In this document: positions 14,283 to 26,142 of the stretch, one piece after another
Layout: each line of letters begins with the position of its first letter
How positions within the stretch are numbered: position 1 is the stretch's first letter
From: Takakia lepidozioides
Lineage: Eukaryota > Streptophyta > Takakiopsida > Takakiales > Takakiaceae
DNA: 64,000 nucleotides
Assembly (NCBI GenBank): GCA_030704615.1
Contig: CM060733.1
Location: 19,160,001 to 19,224,000 of the forward strand
Reading direction: 5' to 3'
Notes under the pieces: model-generated
Databases searched by the model: none
Seen by the model: only the letters and a program-made list of their open reading frames with translations
What the model was told of the DNA's origin: nothing
Translations under genes and position numbers: made by a program

Positions 14283-15805
14283 GTCTCAAGGATGTAATGC
14301 TCACCTCTCCTTGTCAATGTGCATGCTTCAATGTTACCGTTTGGCACATTCAACACTGTGTCACACTAGACAAAAATAGGTTCCACATCCTACATTGTAG
14401 CATTGGCATAATGGAGAGTGTTGGTCGGCAACAGATTCCTCAAGTCCAGGAAAGATCTTACACGTGCAGTTCCATGAGGTTCTGTAGAGCAAGTGTGCTG
14501 CACTCATCTTTTGCAGAGGAATGGGGCAAAGGTTGGTTATAGCAGTGATGTAAAACTTGACACCTTCACATGTAATAAGCTACATCCTCAACAAGAGTGA
14601 TAGCATGTATCCAACTTTTTCCTTGAGAGCCGTGAATACATTAATGAGATCTTGCCAATGCAGCATCTGATTCCCAGGACGAGTTTCCCAAAGCATAATA
14701 CCTACAATGTATGCCTAACGAGAGGCAAGATTGCTGGACATCAATCTCATCCTTTTTACAGAAACATCACTGCAACATAGAAATACCATTGGGATTGGCT
14801 CAACTAAATATCTAATCCAGTACAATTGCCTTGTAACCTAGTCATCAGTGTTTAGTGTATGCAAAGGACAGATAACATGGCTTTGCAGCCATAGGCCCAC
14901 ATGATAAAAACATTCCCAGTTGGATGTCAATTCGGTACTAGATCCCACAGCTCTCCATGTCGTTTTCTAGAACGGGAATTATTGCTCAAGCTGGTCTTAA
15001 ATTGGAGGGACAAATATAACGGAAAGAAAGCCAGGCTTTGATATAGCAAGATAGTGGTCCTTCCTAGGATGATAATGAAATGATTCAAAAAGAATTTGCA
15101 AATGGGAGCCAAAGCAAGAGGCCGACCACTTATGACCTACTAACCATGTCTGCATTCAAAATGCCATAATTCTCTGCTTGATTAGCTGTGGATGGTGTAA
15201 AACCCAAGAATGTTGGTAATTGCGAATGGAGGGCTTACTAGCAGCGCAAAAGATAGTGGAGAAGTGACAGTCCTACCTTTAGTGCTGTGAATTCCGTTAG
15301 GTGGCCTTGTGACTTCCACTCCCTTATCTTACATACCAATGAATGTCTCGTACTCGCAAGCTACTTTGTTTCAGACCTCATTGTGTAGGATGGAGAGACA
15401 GAGCAAAATAGTTGCTGTCTGCAGATCAAAAGAAAAATGGCCATGTGAAGGAGGTTTACAGGTCATTCTTTCCGATTAAATTTGGTGAATGGCTGTGGAG
15501 GTGAGTAGAAGGGGTGTCCAAAAAGTAGAAGAACCTCACAAATGAGCAATCCAGCCTATTCAGAGATATTTAGAATTTTTAAGTTCAAATGCACGCAACC
15601 AAATTTCAGCTAGTATGAAGTGCAATCAGATGCGTCTACTATGTATGAACTCAGAACTAAAGGGAATTCACGTAAGCACAGAGCCAGATCATCAAGCCCT
15701 TAACGTGTGAAACGGGCAGATTGGGATTTCCTAACCACTGTAAGTGAAGGACACAAGATATGGTGCTCCCAAGAAATTTTTTATTCCAAATGGATTGCTT
15801 GATGC
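14283..15805. other. Upstream region of the DLEC1-like gene
   Basis: This 1.5 kb stretch lies between the DLEC1-like start codon and the end of the Ycf20-like gene, both on the minus strand. It must hold the promoter and 5' UTR of the former and the 3' UTR of the latter. No convincing coding exon, tandem repeat or transposon motif was seen. Confidence 0.5.
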
Positions 15806-16573
15806 TCAGCTGGCAAGCTTGAATGCATCAATAAAGAGGCCATATGTGAATCCCATCTTGAAGTTGTTAAGAAGTGCTACAGGAAAGGTAACCCGCACCC
15901 GAGTGTGATAGAAGCGGGTTACATACTCTGTGAACAAGACGCACATGGCGGCAGCAATCACATCATTCACCCCAAGTGCCCCGAAAGACAGAGAGATGGT
16001 CTGCGCTACATAAAATCCTCCAAAGAGTGCAATGCCTCCAAACAATGCCCGTCGAAATGGGCTCTGGAAATACGCTTTAGCAAGACGAGGAATAGCGCGT
16101 ACCACGTCAACCAGCCGTCGCGGCTGCAGGTCCCCTTTCGTAGCCCTCACTCTCGTTTCTCGCACACCCGATATTCGGCCCTTGCCCCATTTTCTCTTCG
16201 CAAGCCAAATTCTTCTTCCCTCCCACGGTAATTGCCACAGGCTTTCACTTCTGACACCACCTGAATGCCTCCATATTGCGCTTTCTAGCTTCGTACATCC
16301 ATTTATATGCAACCTTCGAAGAGATAGAGGTCGTGACTGCGCTGCAGACACAGAGCATTGGCCTGAAGTCGGGGTAGAAGCAGAGAGAGGAGAGGGCCAA
16401 AATCCTGAGACAGAAGTAGTGGTACTGCACAGATATACTCCTACTGACGAAGATATTTTCTCATGGGTTGTACAGGAGACCCTTCGTTGTGCACTTTCTG
16501 GGATTCTGAATGCGATACGAGTTGTGCCAAGGGACCATAATTGGACAGGAGGAGGCCCAAGGACCTGCGACAT
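15806..16573 (-). CDS. Nuclear Ycf20-like (DUF565) plastid membrane protein
   Basis: This single-exon gene encodes 255 residues. The last 90 or so match the Ycf20/DUF565 family: a hydrophobic segment around LFGGIALFGGFYVAQTISLS, a second around VNDVIAAAMCVLFTEYV, and the ending GLFIDAFKLAS, very close to the end of plant Ycf20-like proteins. In plants one member (NPQ7) is linked to thermal dissipation of excess light. The first 150 or so residues are rich in Ser, Arg and Thr and poor in acidic residues, as expected of a chloroplast transit peptide plus linker. That it acts in a plastid membrane is inferred. The start at 16573 is the first ATG of the frame. The gene is head-to-head with the RRN7/TAF1B-like gene, with 439 bp between start codons. 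Confidence 0.8.
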   Translation of the reverse strand: MSQVLGPPPVQLWSLGTTRIAFRIPESAQRRVSCTTHEKISSSVGVYLCSTTTSVSGFWPSPLSASTPTSGQCSVSAAQSRPLSLRRLHINGCTKLESAIWRHSGGVRSESLWQLPWEGRRIWLAKRKWGKGRISGVRETRVRATKGDLQPRRLVDVVRAIPRLAKAYFQSPFRRALFGGIALFGGFYVAQTISLSFGALGVNDVIAAAMCVLFTEYVTRFYHTRVRVTFPVALLNNFKMGFTYGLFIDAFKLAS

Positions 16574-16956
16574 ATGAGATAAACGCTCAAATAGGAGCGA
16601 AGGAGTTGGTCACACATCAAATGGCTCCTAGATAAAGCCTCTGGAACTGAAATTGAACTTCATGACAAGGGAGGAAAACGGTAAAGACAGTGAGGAAACA
16701 GAATTTCGGTTGTAGCAGCTGTATCAGAGTGGACAATAAAGCTTCAACAATGATCAGTTCCCTGTATCCTGCAATTCGATTTCACACACTGTGTGGCTGT
16801 CTACACGCACATCGTTGCGTCTGATGTCTGATCCTACGGAAAGGATCAGTATCCTTCTCTTCTCGCACGAGGGTTTCTGGTTGCCTTATGCAACGAATCA
16901 TCCAACTGCTCATCACTTGGAGATCTATCGTTCATTCATTCGTCTTGTCTCTTGCG

Positions 16957-16992
<36 letters not shown>

Positions 16993-17012
16993 CCCGTCTG
17001 GAGTCCAGTGCA
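16574..17012. promoter_or_regulatory. Divergent intergenic region with CT microsatellite
   Basis: These 439 bp separate two oppositely oriented start codons, so the region probably works as a bidirectional promoter. A pure CT run of about 28 bases (near 16,962-16,988) lies 25 bases before the RRN7/TAF1B-like ATG and would fall in its 5' UTR. CT/GA runs are common core elements near plant transcription starts. No clear TATA box was picked out. Confidence 0.5.
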
Positions 17013-20000
17013 ATGGCAGGAATGTGTGGAGTGTGTGGAAGCAGCGAGATGAGTTCCGGTGATGACGGGTTTTTCTACTGTACGCGATGTGGGTCACAGT
17101 CACAAAACTATTTGGAAGAAGCTTTTGATCGAGATGATGCGCACATGTTCAGCATGAGGCTCATCCGCGAGAAGAGGGTGGGTAGGAATGAGCAGCGGGC
17201 TGCCTTGGGGTCGCAGCCTGGGGGAGTCGATGGGGAACCGGGGTTGATGGGCTCTCAACCAGCCTCTCTCCCAGGTACACAGGACGGTGGGAATTTCTTC
17301 CAAGAATCTCAGTTTGGCTCACAATTCGCAGCGGAGATTGGGGGATTCACGCAGTTTGGATCGCAAACCGGCGCTGCAATCGGCACAGGCACTGACTATG
17401 TAGGGTCCGGTGGTGCTTTAGGGTCACAGCATGGTGTATCAGTGGGCGCGCAGCTGGGGATGCAAGCTTCTCAGGGGGAGCTGTCGGATGGGGAAAGGCT
17501 TATGACGAATATACGGAGGGTGTATGTAGAAGGGATGCAGAGACTGCTGCAAATGCAATGCGAGGTTTTAGTGCAGAGATTTGGGGTCAGTCCTCTGATT
17601 TGTGCCTTTGCGGGACCCATTTGGGTGAAGTTCGTGGCAAGCACTTGCGTGTTCGAGAAAGGATGGGCAGACGAGGCATTGGTCGTGGCCGAGGCTCGGG
17701 CACAGCAAGACAGGAGAAAATCTCAGCAAGCCTCTCAAGGTCTCTCTCTCTCTCTCTCTCTCTCCCTTAAGCAAATGACTTCGAGTCCAGTACAGTTTAG
17801 GAGTCACAAACTCCTACATTATCGCTTTGGGATAGGTCTGATCCTGCTCAATTGACCTTGGTGAATCACGGCTTATACCCTGCTTAAACCCTGCAACAAT
17901 TTTTATCAAGATCTTGCCCTTAAATTCAACCCCTTTAGCACAATATTCTGGAGATAACTGTTGGAATTTTGTGGTGCGCAGGGTTGCAAGGAGCAGAGAT
18001 ACAGGATAATGAAGATGACAAATCAAAAACCCCTGTGAAATTTTTAAAGAGGAAGCGGAGGAAGCGGGACCTTGTAGAACCTTGGACTTCATATGGAGAG
18101 AAGGCACGCTATGTGTGGCTGCGGAACCTTAAGGGACGAATTCCAGCACGGGCCACACTCGCCATTTCTTATCTCGTGTGCTATCTTGCCCGGGAGTCTG
18201 TTCTGCCGACTGACATCATACAATGGGCAGTGGAAGGCACTCTGCCCTACCTAGCAGCAGACAAAGAGATAGTGAAACGCTGTGAGTTGGGGTCTATACC
18301 CCTTCCCATTAGTTCAAAGGTAATGTTTAAACCCACAAATATGACAAACGCACGCGTAGTGGAGCTCCTATCTGGAATAATTGCGGAACGGATATGTCTC
18401 CAGCTTCCCCCTGTGAACTTCCATGCAATTTCTCTAAGATTTTTGAAGGAGCTGAGACTTCCAGTTGAGAAACTAGCAGTACATATTTGCAGAATATTTG
18501 AATGGCACCCGCTTTCTGGGCTTTGGCTTTCTCCCAATCCCAATAACCTACCCACCCGTGTCTACGTTATGGCATTATTGGTGGTTGTGCTGAAGGTCTT
18601 CTATAAACTTGATGGCAGAGTCACTGAAAGGCAGAAATCCCAACTAAGAGGGCATTTGTCTCATAGGCCTGAGGGCACTGAAGGGCTCAAAGGTAAAGTT
18701 GATATTGAGAATGAGCAGCCAAACAAGGGGCCGCAGGAAGAGACAGAAAATATGTGGGACACAAAGGAGATGCTTACACAAATGCAAGAGTGTCTTCACA
18801 AGGATCACCAGTCTATTGGTGGGTTTTTCCAGTCTTTCTTTCTTTCTCAGATGAATTTCTGGGGGGTTGTGAAATACAGGGAATGCGTAAATTACGGAGC
18901 AGAAGTGCTCTAATTCCTGTGATCGTTCAGAACCAACTAAGTGTACTGTGGCTCATTTTTTCTGTTTGATCCCCTCTCCCCGGCCGGCCCCACCCCATCC
19001 GCTTGATGCATAGTCTGGTAACCGGTTTTTGGTGAACCTTACAGTTAATATGGGTGTTGGGCTGGCATACACAACCAACAGGAGCTAGGATCAGTAGTCT
19101 ATTGGTGGGCTTTCCCAGTCTTTTCTTGCTAAGATGAATTTCAGGGGATTGTGGAATACAGGGAATGTGTAAAATTATTGAACAGATTCGCTCTAATTCC
19201 TGATGGTCTTTCGGGACCAACTAAATATGCTGTGGTTTATTTCTGTTCGATCCCTCTCCCGGTCCTGCCCCCACCCCATCTGCCTCCTCTCTTACTCCAA
19301 GAGCATAATCTGGTAACCATACTGTTGGTTCTTGGTGAAGCTTACATTTTGTATGGGTGTTGGGCTAGCACAGACAACCAGCAGGAGCTAGCAAATTATT
19401 TGAAGTACTGCCGAGAGGTTATTTTCGCAGGCAACAACCTGTCGGCTGATGAGGAACATCTTCGTGACCATTTTTGGGAGCTCTATGAGAAGTTCTTAAA
19501 GCAGGTTCAATCTACATATTTTTCCATTGAGCATCATCGTTGTGTCTGTGACTCAGTTCACTGGAGTTATATAGGGTGGTGGCTTCCTAAACAACTCTTC
19601 ATGTGGCTGAGTCCTATCTATTTATCAGCATGGATAGATGTTTTGTAATTTAACAAGAAATGTCTCTCTGTGCTGAACTTTTGAGTGGTTATTGTGGTCT
19701 GAGCCCTATCTAACCAAATTTGGTCATCAGCTGGTATGAGCCAGCTGATGGAATTGGGCTGACTGACCTACCATGGGGGGTTGAAACCCCCATGACAAGC
19801 TCTGGGGGTGTTTGATAGGCGCTGTACCCTCAAGTGTACATCAGAGCCAGAGCAGTCACGGGCTCTGACAATATCTATCCCTCCTCTCTCTCTCTCTTTG
19901 TGAAATTATCACACTGCAGATTGATGCTTGTGTGAAGGGTTTTCTAGAGGATATCTGGAAAACCCGGATTAATTCTTTATATGGAGGTAAGTCTTACTAC

Positions 20001-23000
20001 CAACGTCAGCCCCTGACAGAGGTAGGTTCTGTCCCTTTTGTTCCCGCTCAAACTGGGCACGGGGTCAATGGCCACAAGGCTACGGCAAACAACGTCTTAT
20101 GAGTACAATCTCTTTGTGAAATTATCAACAAGGGTTTGAGGTACGAGCATAGTATCTGGCTAAGGCTGAAACTGAAGGGCGGCATGAGTACGAAGGACCT
20201 CTTTGTGGGTTGTGTTTACATGCCCACAGAGGGGACCCTTAGTGCTGACGCAGACAAAGCCTTCGAAGATGTAAAGCTAGACTGTGCTTCTTCCTTGCCA
20301 AAGGTCAGGTGATTTTATTGGGTGACTTCAATGCCCGGGTGGGTAAAGGTCTCCATCAGGATGATATCATTGGGCCTTTTGGTGAGGACGAGTTGAAGTC
20401 TAATGGCAGACGGTTAATGAACTGTCTGGAAGAGCCTCAGCTTCTAGCCTTGAACAATAGGGCAAAAGGTGACCAAGTGCAGTGGACTCGTGAGAAAGCC
20501 CAAACTGGGGAACGTTCCATTGTGGATTATATCATAATGGACAAAAATTTGTTTCCCCAGACTGCCAATGTGTTGATCGACAGAACTGATATTGGTACCT
20601 CTGACCACTTTCTGGTTTGGACTGAGATCAAAAGGTGTTTTCCCAACACCAAGAGATCTGGGAAACGTTCGATTCGGAAGTGGCGCATAGAAAAATTCCA
20701 TAATGAAGAGGTCAAGGCTGAGTATGTCCAGGCCTTGCAAGAGGCTCTCCCCATTTTGTCCACTCGCTCCAAGACCTTCAGTCTCGCACTGACAATGCAA
20801 GAAATGAAGTCGAAAGAGCAGTGGATGCTTGGGAGAGTTTCGTCTCCTCTGCGGCTGACAAGATCATTGGGAGGAAACTAATTGTCTGCGGTAGAGCTGT
20901 TAATTGGTGGACCAATGAGATTAAACTCAAGATAGCTGAGAGACAAGTCCTTTATAAACAGTGCTGCAATTTGAAAACCAACAAAGAATTGTGGGCGAGG
21001 TACTACCAGATCCGTAAAGATATCAATCAGCTTGTAAGGGCTCAGAAGAAATTATACTGGGACAAGTTATACAGTGAAATAAACTCAAACCACCATGGTG
21101 GTAATGAAGAGATTCTGGTTGGCCCTTCAACGTTTGTACAAGCCGAAAACCTGTCAGCAAGTACAAGCGCTGAAGACTACTAAGGGTGCAGTGGTAACTT
21201 CATCGGTTGACATTGTCAAAACCTTTGAAACCCACTACAGTATCCTTGGCAGAACTTCTAGGTCTAACAGTGAGGGGTCCTCTGATGAATGGAAGGACAC
21301 AGTTGGTTAAACTGTTCCTATGATTCAAAACAGCCGTGATGAACTGGAGTATATTTCAAAAGCCTACAACGCTCCCATTAGTTCTTCTGAGATTGTGGAA
21401 GCAATTGAACATCTAAATGGATATAAGCAGGTGGTCCTGATGGCATAATCAACGAGCTTATCAAGCACGGGGGCGATCCCATGATAGAGGCCCTAGTTCT
21501 CCTCTTTTATCTGGAAGACTGAAATGATCCCCTTTCGCTGGCGACAGGGGGTCATTGTCAATCTATATAAGAAGGGTGACAGAGAAGACCCGGGGAACTA
21601 TCGTGGCATCACGCTTCTCAATGCTGTTGCAACATATTTTGCAGAGTTATAAGTACCCGTCTCGAGGTTGATCTGGAATCTAGAGGTTGTTTTCACGAAG
21701 GCCAAGCTGGCTTTCGGCGAAACAGGGGCTGTGTGGACATATCTTCACTCTAAGCCAGATTATCCAGGGAAGGAAAAAAGAAGGGGAACCCACTTATGTT
21801 TTTTTCTTGGATGTCAAAAAGGCTTATGACACAGTGTGGAGAGATGGTCTATGGCTCCGACTCTGGTCTTGCGGAATCAAGGGAAAAATGTGGAGAGTTG
21901 TCCATAACTTGTATGCTCACACCAAAAGCTGTGTCACTGTTAATGGACAGAAGTCTAACTTCTTTGACATAGACCAAGGTGTAGCTCAAGGATGTACCCT
22001 CTCCCCTCTGCTCTTCAATGTTTTCATCAATCAAACTCCTCGAGGATGTGGAACGTGAGGGATTTGGGTTAAGCGTGGGTGATGCCACCATTCCAGCCCT
22101 TATGTTTGCGGATGACTTCGCAGGCATAGGGGAGACTCCTTTCAACCTCCAGGAATTGATTGATTGCGCGAAGAGATACTTTGATCTTTGGGGGCTAGAG
22201 GCTAATGTCAGTAAATGTGCAGTGGTGGCATTCAACGACAGAGGAGAGGGAGGAAGTGATCTTAAGTGGCAGTGGGGTAGCCAAGAGATTCCAGTCCTCT
22301 CTTCCTACACATACCTGGGCGTTGAGTTTTCCTCCAACTGTAACTGGGATGCACATATCCAGAAAGTTGTTCAAACTGGCAAGGGCAAAGCGCTGAGTCT
22401 CACTAAATTTTTCCACTGGAGAGGGATTAACTCTGAGGTCAAGAAAACCTTGCTTTGCCGCGTTATTAGACCTGCCTTGGAGTACGGATCTGCTATATGG
22501 GTTGACAACTCCAACCAGGCTAAGGCTCTAGAATCCATTCAAGTGGGGGTGCTTAAGGAGTGCATGTCAGCATGCTCCAAAACAGCCAATGTGGCTGTTC
22601 GGGGTGAGTTTGGCATCCCTTCCTTAAGCTCCCGACGAGATGAATTCAAGGTCAGATGGTGGGGTCAGTTGCAACACATGTCCAACACCAGATACCCTAA
22701 GTTAATCGACTCTATATCTTGGAAACAGGACTGCCCTGTCAAACAGGCCAAGTCCTGGCAGAAGAGAGTAGAAGAGCTTCTCAAGGATCTGAATCTGGAC
22801 CCGTAAGTCTTGACCTTGCTGGATAAATCTGACTTAGAGACTGTAGTGTCCAAAGCCATGTCTGTTACCAGAAAATTGTCTGATGCAAATGAAGTTAGGC
22901 AGAAAACTTCCCTGAACCTGTTTCCAGTCTGTGACATGGGGGAGGATATCATGGATGACCTCAAGGGTCTACCCACTCTCGGCACCAGACTGAAATTTAA

Positions 23001-24138
23001 TCTCAGGGCAGGAAGCCTACGTTTGAACAGTAAACAGAAGCAGAGAGGAAAGGGAGAGTGCAATTGCCCGTTGTGTGGGCAGCCCGAAGACAATATTCAT
23101 TTTCTGATTCACTGTCCGGGGTACTCTCACCAGAGAGAAGCTCTCCTCCAATCTATCAAGAGAATTGTGCCTGTACCTCCGTTTACCAACTTTGAAAGTC
23201 TCGAGGCTGAGCCAAAAGTCCAGGCCCTTCTGAGGCCTAGTTTTTGGGCAAATCACACACAGCAGATTGATGCTTGTGTGAAGGGATTTCTAGAGGATAT
23301 CTGGAAAACCCGAATCAATTCTATGTATAAAGGTAAGTCTTACTACCAATGTCAGCCCCTGACAGATGTAGGTTCTGTCCCTTTGGTTTCCGCTCAAACT
23401 GGGCGCGGGGTCGATGGCCACAAGGCTACGGCAAACAACATCTTATGAGTACATTCTCTTTAGCATGTGCAGGATGCTCCAAGCAAGTTGGGCAATGTGA
23501 AGAAAGAAGAGATGGGAGGTGCTGTGGCCATGGAAGTGGACAGAGGAGAATCAGAGGAAAATTCAAGCAGGATATTGAGAGGGCATTCTCCATCAGCCAA
23601 TACAGAGAACAATCTACGGAATATTTCTTTCTCACCAAGAGCTGTGGAAGACAACAGTGAACTTGGTTATCACAGCATAGGAAGGAAGCAGCAAAAAGGC
23701 AGTTCCAATCCTAGCAAACGGCAAGAGGGAGATGGGCCCCATAAGGGGGAAGTGGGTAACACACAGGTGGAAACTGAGGCAGAAAGATGTGCAAAGGCAG
23801 AGGGACTACAGAAGGGAAAAGGACTGAAAATACTTATTCAGGACATGGAGGACCTGGGATTCCGTCTTCTGGAACCGCTGAGAAAATTGGCCCCTGATGA
23901 GTATATGAGGTACTGTTGGCGCAGAAAGGACACCAAAAGATCTGTGCATGCAGACTACTTTGTGGTACTACGAGCATGTGCAAGTATTATAGATGTCGAC
24001 CCTAATGCACTCCATTCTGGTGTTCAAATTGTGGAAAAAGGCCTAATACAAATTGAGAAGCAGATTGAGGGCTGTATGGGCTCATGGGATGCTGAAGCTC
24101 CACATGAGGGGGATGGGGGAGAAGAAGGAATGGAATAG
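17013..24138 (+). CDS. RRN7/TAF1B-like RNA polymerase I initiation factor
   Basis: Four exons (17013-17739, 17982-18818, 19374-19504, 23473-24138) join in phase to give about 786 residues. The N-terminus has a zinc ribbon, CGVC at residues 5-8 and CTRC at 23-26, as in TAF1B and yeast Rrn7, the TFIIB-like factors of the Pol I core complex. A Gly-Ser-Gln-rich stretch follows (repeated GSQ near residues 65-150). Next comes the cyclin-like core: [46 protein letters not shown] and [17 protein letters not shown]. The last exon is Lys/Glu-rich and then helical, stopping at 24138. Its role in loading Pol I at rDNA is inferred from the family. Intron 3 (19505-23472) holds two LINE copies, and intron 2 contains a tandem duplication. 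The ATG follows a CT-rich leader. Confidence 0.85.
18800..19389 (+). repeat. Intronic tandem duplication, two units of about 290 bp
   Basis: Unit 1 begins near 18800 (GGATCACCAGTCTATTGGTGG) and unit 2 near 19089 (GGATCAGTAGTCTATTGGTGG). Both then share long blocks such as GGTGTTGGGCT and ACAGGGAATG. Each unit spans the end of exon 2, the whole of intron 2 and the first bases of exon 3. Unit 2 keeps a copy of the exon 2 donor. Unit 1 has a copy of the exon 3 start in which the acceptor CACAG is changed to CATAC. Confidence 0.85.
19772..19794. repeat. Perfect 8-bp-stem hairpin in intron 3
   Basis: CATGGGGG and CCCCCATG are separated by the 7-base loop GTTGAAA. It lies in intron 3 of the RRN7/TAF1B-like gene, upstream of the nested LINEs. 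No function can be assigned. Confidence 0.5.
19912..20108 (+). mobile_element. 5'-truncated LINE fragment (family B) with 19-bp target-site duplication
   Basis: This segment matches the last 190 or so bases of the longer LINE at 20128-23454, including the GATTGATGCTTGTGTGAAGG block and the shared 3' end CAACGTCTTATGAGTACA. It is flanked on both sides by TCTCTTTGTGAAATTATCA (19893-19911 and 20109-20127), a perfect 19-bp target-site duplication. The duplicated sequence spans the 5' junction of the longer LINE, so this fragment inserted later, into that junction. Confidence 0.9.
20128..23454 (+). mobile_element. 5'-truncated, decayed LINE (family B) with endonuclease, reverse transcriptase and zinc knuckle
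   Basis: The segment reads through the domains of an L1-type LINE in several broken frames. At 20309-20640 is an AP-type endonuclease ([10 protein letters not shown], later SDHFLVW). At 21770-22330 is the reverse transcriptase ([36 protein letters not shown]). At 23060-23120 is a C-terminal CPLCG...HFLIHC knuckle. Frame breaks near 20881, 21300, 22040 and 22806 show it cannot make an intact protein. The 5' end is missing: it starts inside the endonuclease. Its short duplication TCTCTTT (at 19893-19899 and 23455-23461) places the insertion in the pyrimidine tract of the RRN7/TAF1B-like intron 3 acceptor. Confidence 0.9.
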
Positions 24139-26142
24139 GAGGATCAGGGAAGGCCTTTGATGGAAGTCCTTGTACAATGACAGGTGATTCTTTGGTGCTG
24201 GGACACCAAAGCCTCAAGTGAGAGTGGCCATTGTATGAAGACAAGCCATGCAAATCCTTGACACCAATGACTACATGTACAAATGTGTTCACACTCCAAG
24301 TCAAGAACCAAGCAAAGTGCCTTGAGAGATACATACAAATTGTCATGGGTCACCCCTCTTGTCTCTTCCAATGTTACAATTTGATCAGCATCTGCACACC
24401 GTCACTGTCAATTGGAGTAGTTGGGTTGGTTAGCCTTGGTTTGTTTCCGATCTATGCGAGGCAGCTCAGCATATCATTTTTAAGGAAATCTGACCCCAGA
24501 TAGCAGCATCTCAATGCCCAGACTCCTCTCCTCACAGGTGCGATTGCTGATCCTTCCAGCTTCATTTTTAAAAGCTGTCTCAATGTGACCTCTCGACTAT
24601 TTACAGTTTTTTTGGTACTAGTTCTTTTGGAATTAGTTAGTCTTTTTTCATGCTGCGTCCTTGAAGTTGGTACGTGAGAGTTCAGACAATGAGATGCCTG
24701 CCTTCCTCAGTTGGCAGCTCTCATTGAACGAACGTGATTGGGGGATTGTGTGCAATATCAGATGGGCTATCAGTTTGCTCAGTTTCTTCAGGGAGCAGCT
24801 TAGAAAGTGGAATCTAAGGGGGATTAAGAAGGAAAAAAATGTTTCGACATCGACTGGGGACCCAAGAGACAGGCAGCAAGTTTACTCAGCAGACACTGTT
24901 GGCAGTGCCTTGTAGGCATAGCCTGGTTTGGATGGAACAAAAATGTGGGAGTAGAGGGAAAAGGAGGAGAGCTGTCTTAAAGCCCACTAGCATCACTAAA
25001 GGCTATGTTGAATCCAGAGAACTCTTGATAAAAGCAACTATTGGATGTGAAAATTCACCTCAGAAGAAAGGAGAGAGAGATAAAGAACTGTTCGCAATCA
25101 AGGAGGTTAGACTACAGCTCTTAAACTCAGGTGGTGAATCATCCGGCCTGTGGCCCATTTCCGGTTTGAATAAAGTTAGCGTGTGGTGCGTGAGCTTTAA
25201 TCTTGCAATGCGTTTGTCGTGTGTCTTCTTGTCTTACCATACCTGTAATGTGTCCCTCCTCCCAGTAGCCACGAACATATGCAGTATGGAGACAAATCAG
25301 CTCGGTGAGGAGTCCTGGATGTGTTGAGGTGGGAGCAAGTGAGGGTGCCACTTTACCTTGTTCGAAAGTATGGTAGGTTTCAGTGCTCAGTAGAGAAGTG
25401 ACCCATTGGCCATCCACAGCAAAGTCTGGCTATGCCTGAAGGCTTAGTCCCTCGAGGACTCTAATCCTCCTGGAGCTGTTCGGCTTAAGGTTAAGCCACC
25501 GAAATGTGCATGCACAGTTTACAACAACCTGATTGTAGGGAATTTCTGATTTCTGATTTTTTCGGTGTGAACAATCAGGATCCATGGATTGCTTTCCTTG
25601 TTCCATTGTACGGTGAACGATTACATTTATCCATCAACAATTCACAATCATTGTGTTGGCCCAGAGAATTGGACTTCATGCATACTGCTATGTCAGTTTG
25701 GATTCAAAACTACACACCACAAAATGTTGGCAGCATTTTATTATCATGTGCTCCATCATGTTTCTATGCCCCACATATGTTTACCAAATTGGAGTTACCA
25801 CTTGGGTTCAGAACAGTCTGAGACTATGTCAGGTAGGGCACAAAAGATCCTTCCATGAGAGGGCAAGCCAATTTTAACAGCAATGCAAGCTATGCAGTTC
25901 TAATAAAAAATGAGAACTAATGTTCCATATGCAGGCTGCAAAGAACAGGATGGTGACTAGCTGGAGTGGCCTGCACACACTCAAAATCACAACTCTAATT
26001 CAATGGGGCCATTATCCCTTGCAAGTCCACCACATGCAATTTCATCTGTGAACATCACTGTACACCACACTGTACAGTCTTGAGAAGCAGCTTGGGCAAT
26101 GTGGCTCTTCTTTCACAATACATAATGAGACACGGTTCAATA
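24139..26142. other. Convergent intergenic region
   Basis: This stretch holds the 3' UTRs of the RRN7/TAF1B-like gene (+) and the calcineurin-B-like gene (-). Open frames here are short and show no protein-like composition. No transposon domain or repeat was recognised. Confidence 0.5.

Noticed and set aside
24839-25327. Plus-strand frame of 162 codons after the RRN7/TAF1B-like stop
   Set aside because: Composition is not protein-like and there is no convincing splice link; probably 3' UTR or intergenic.
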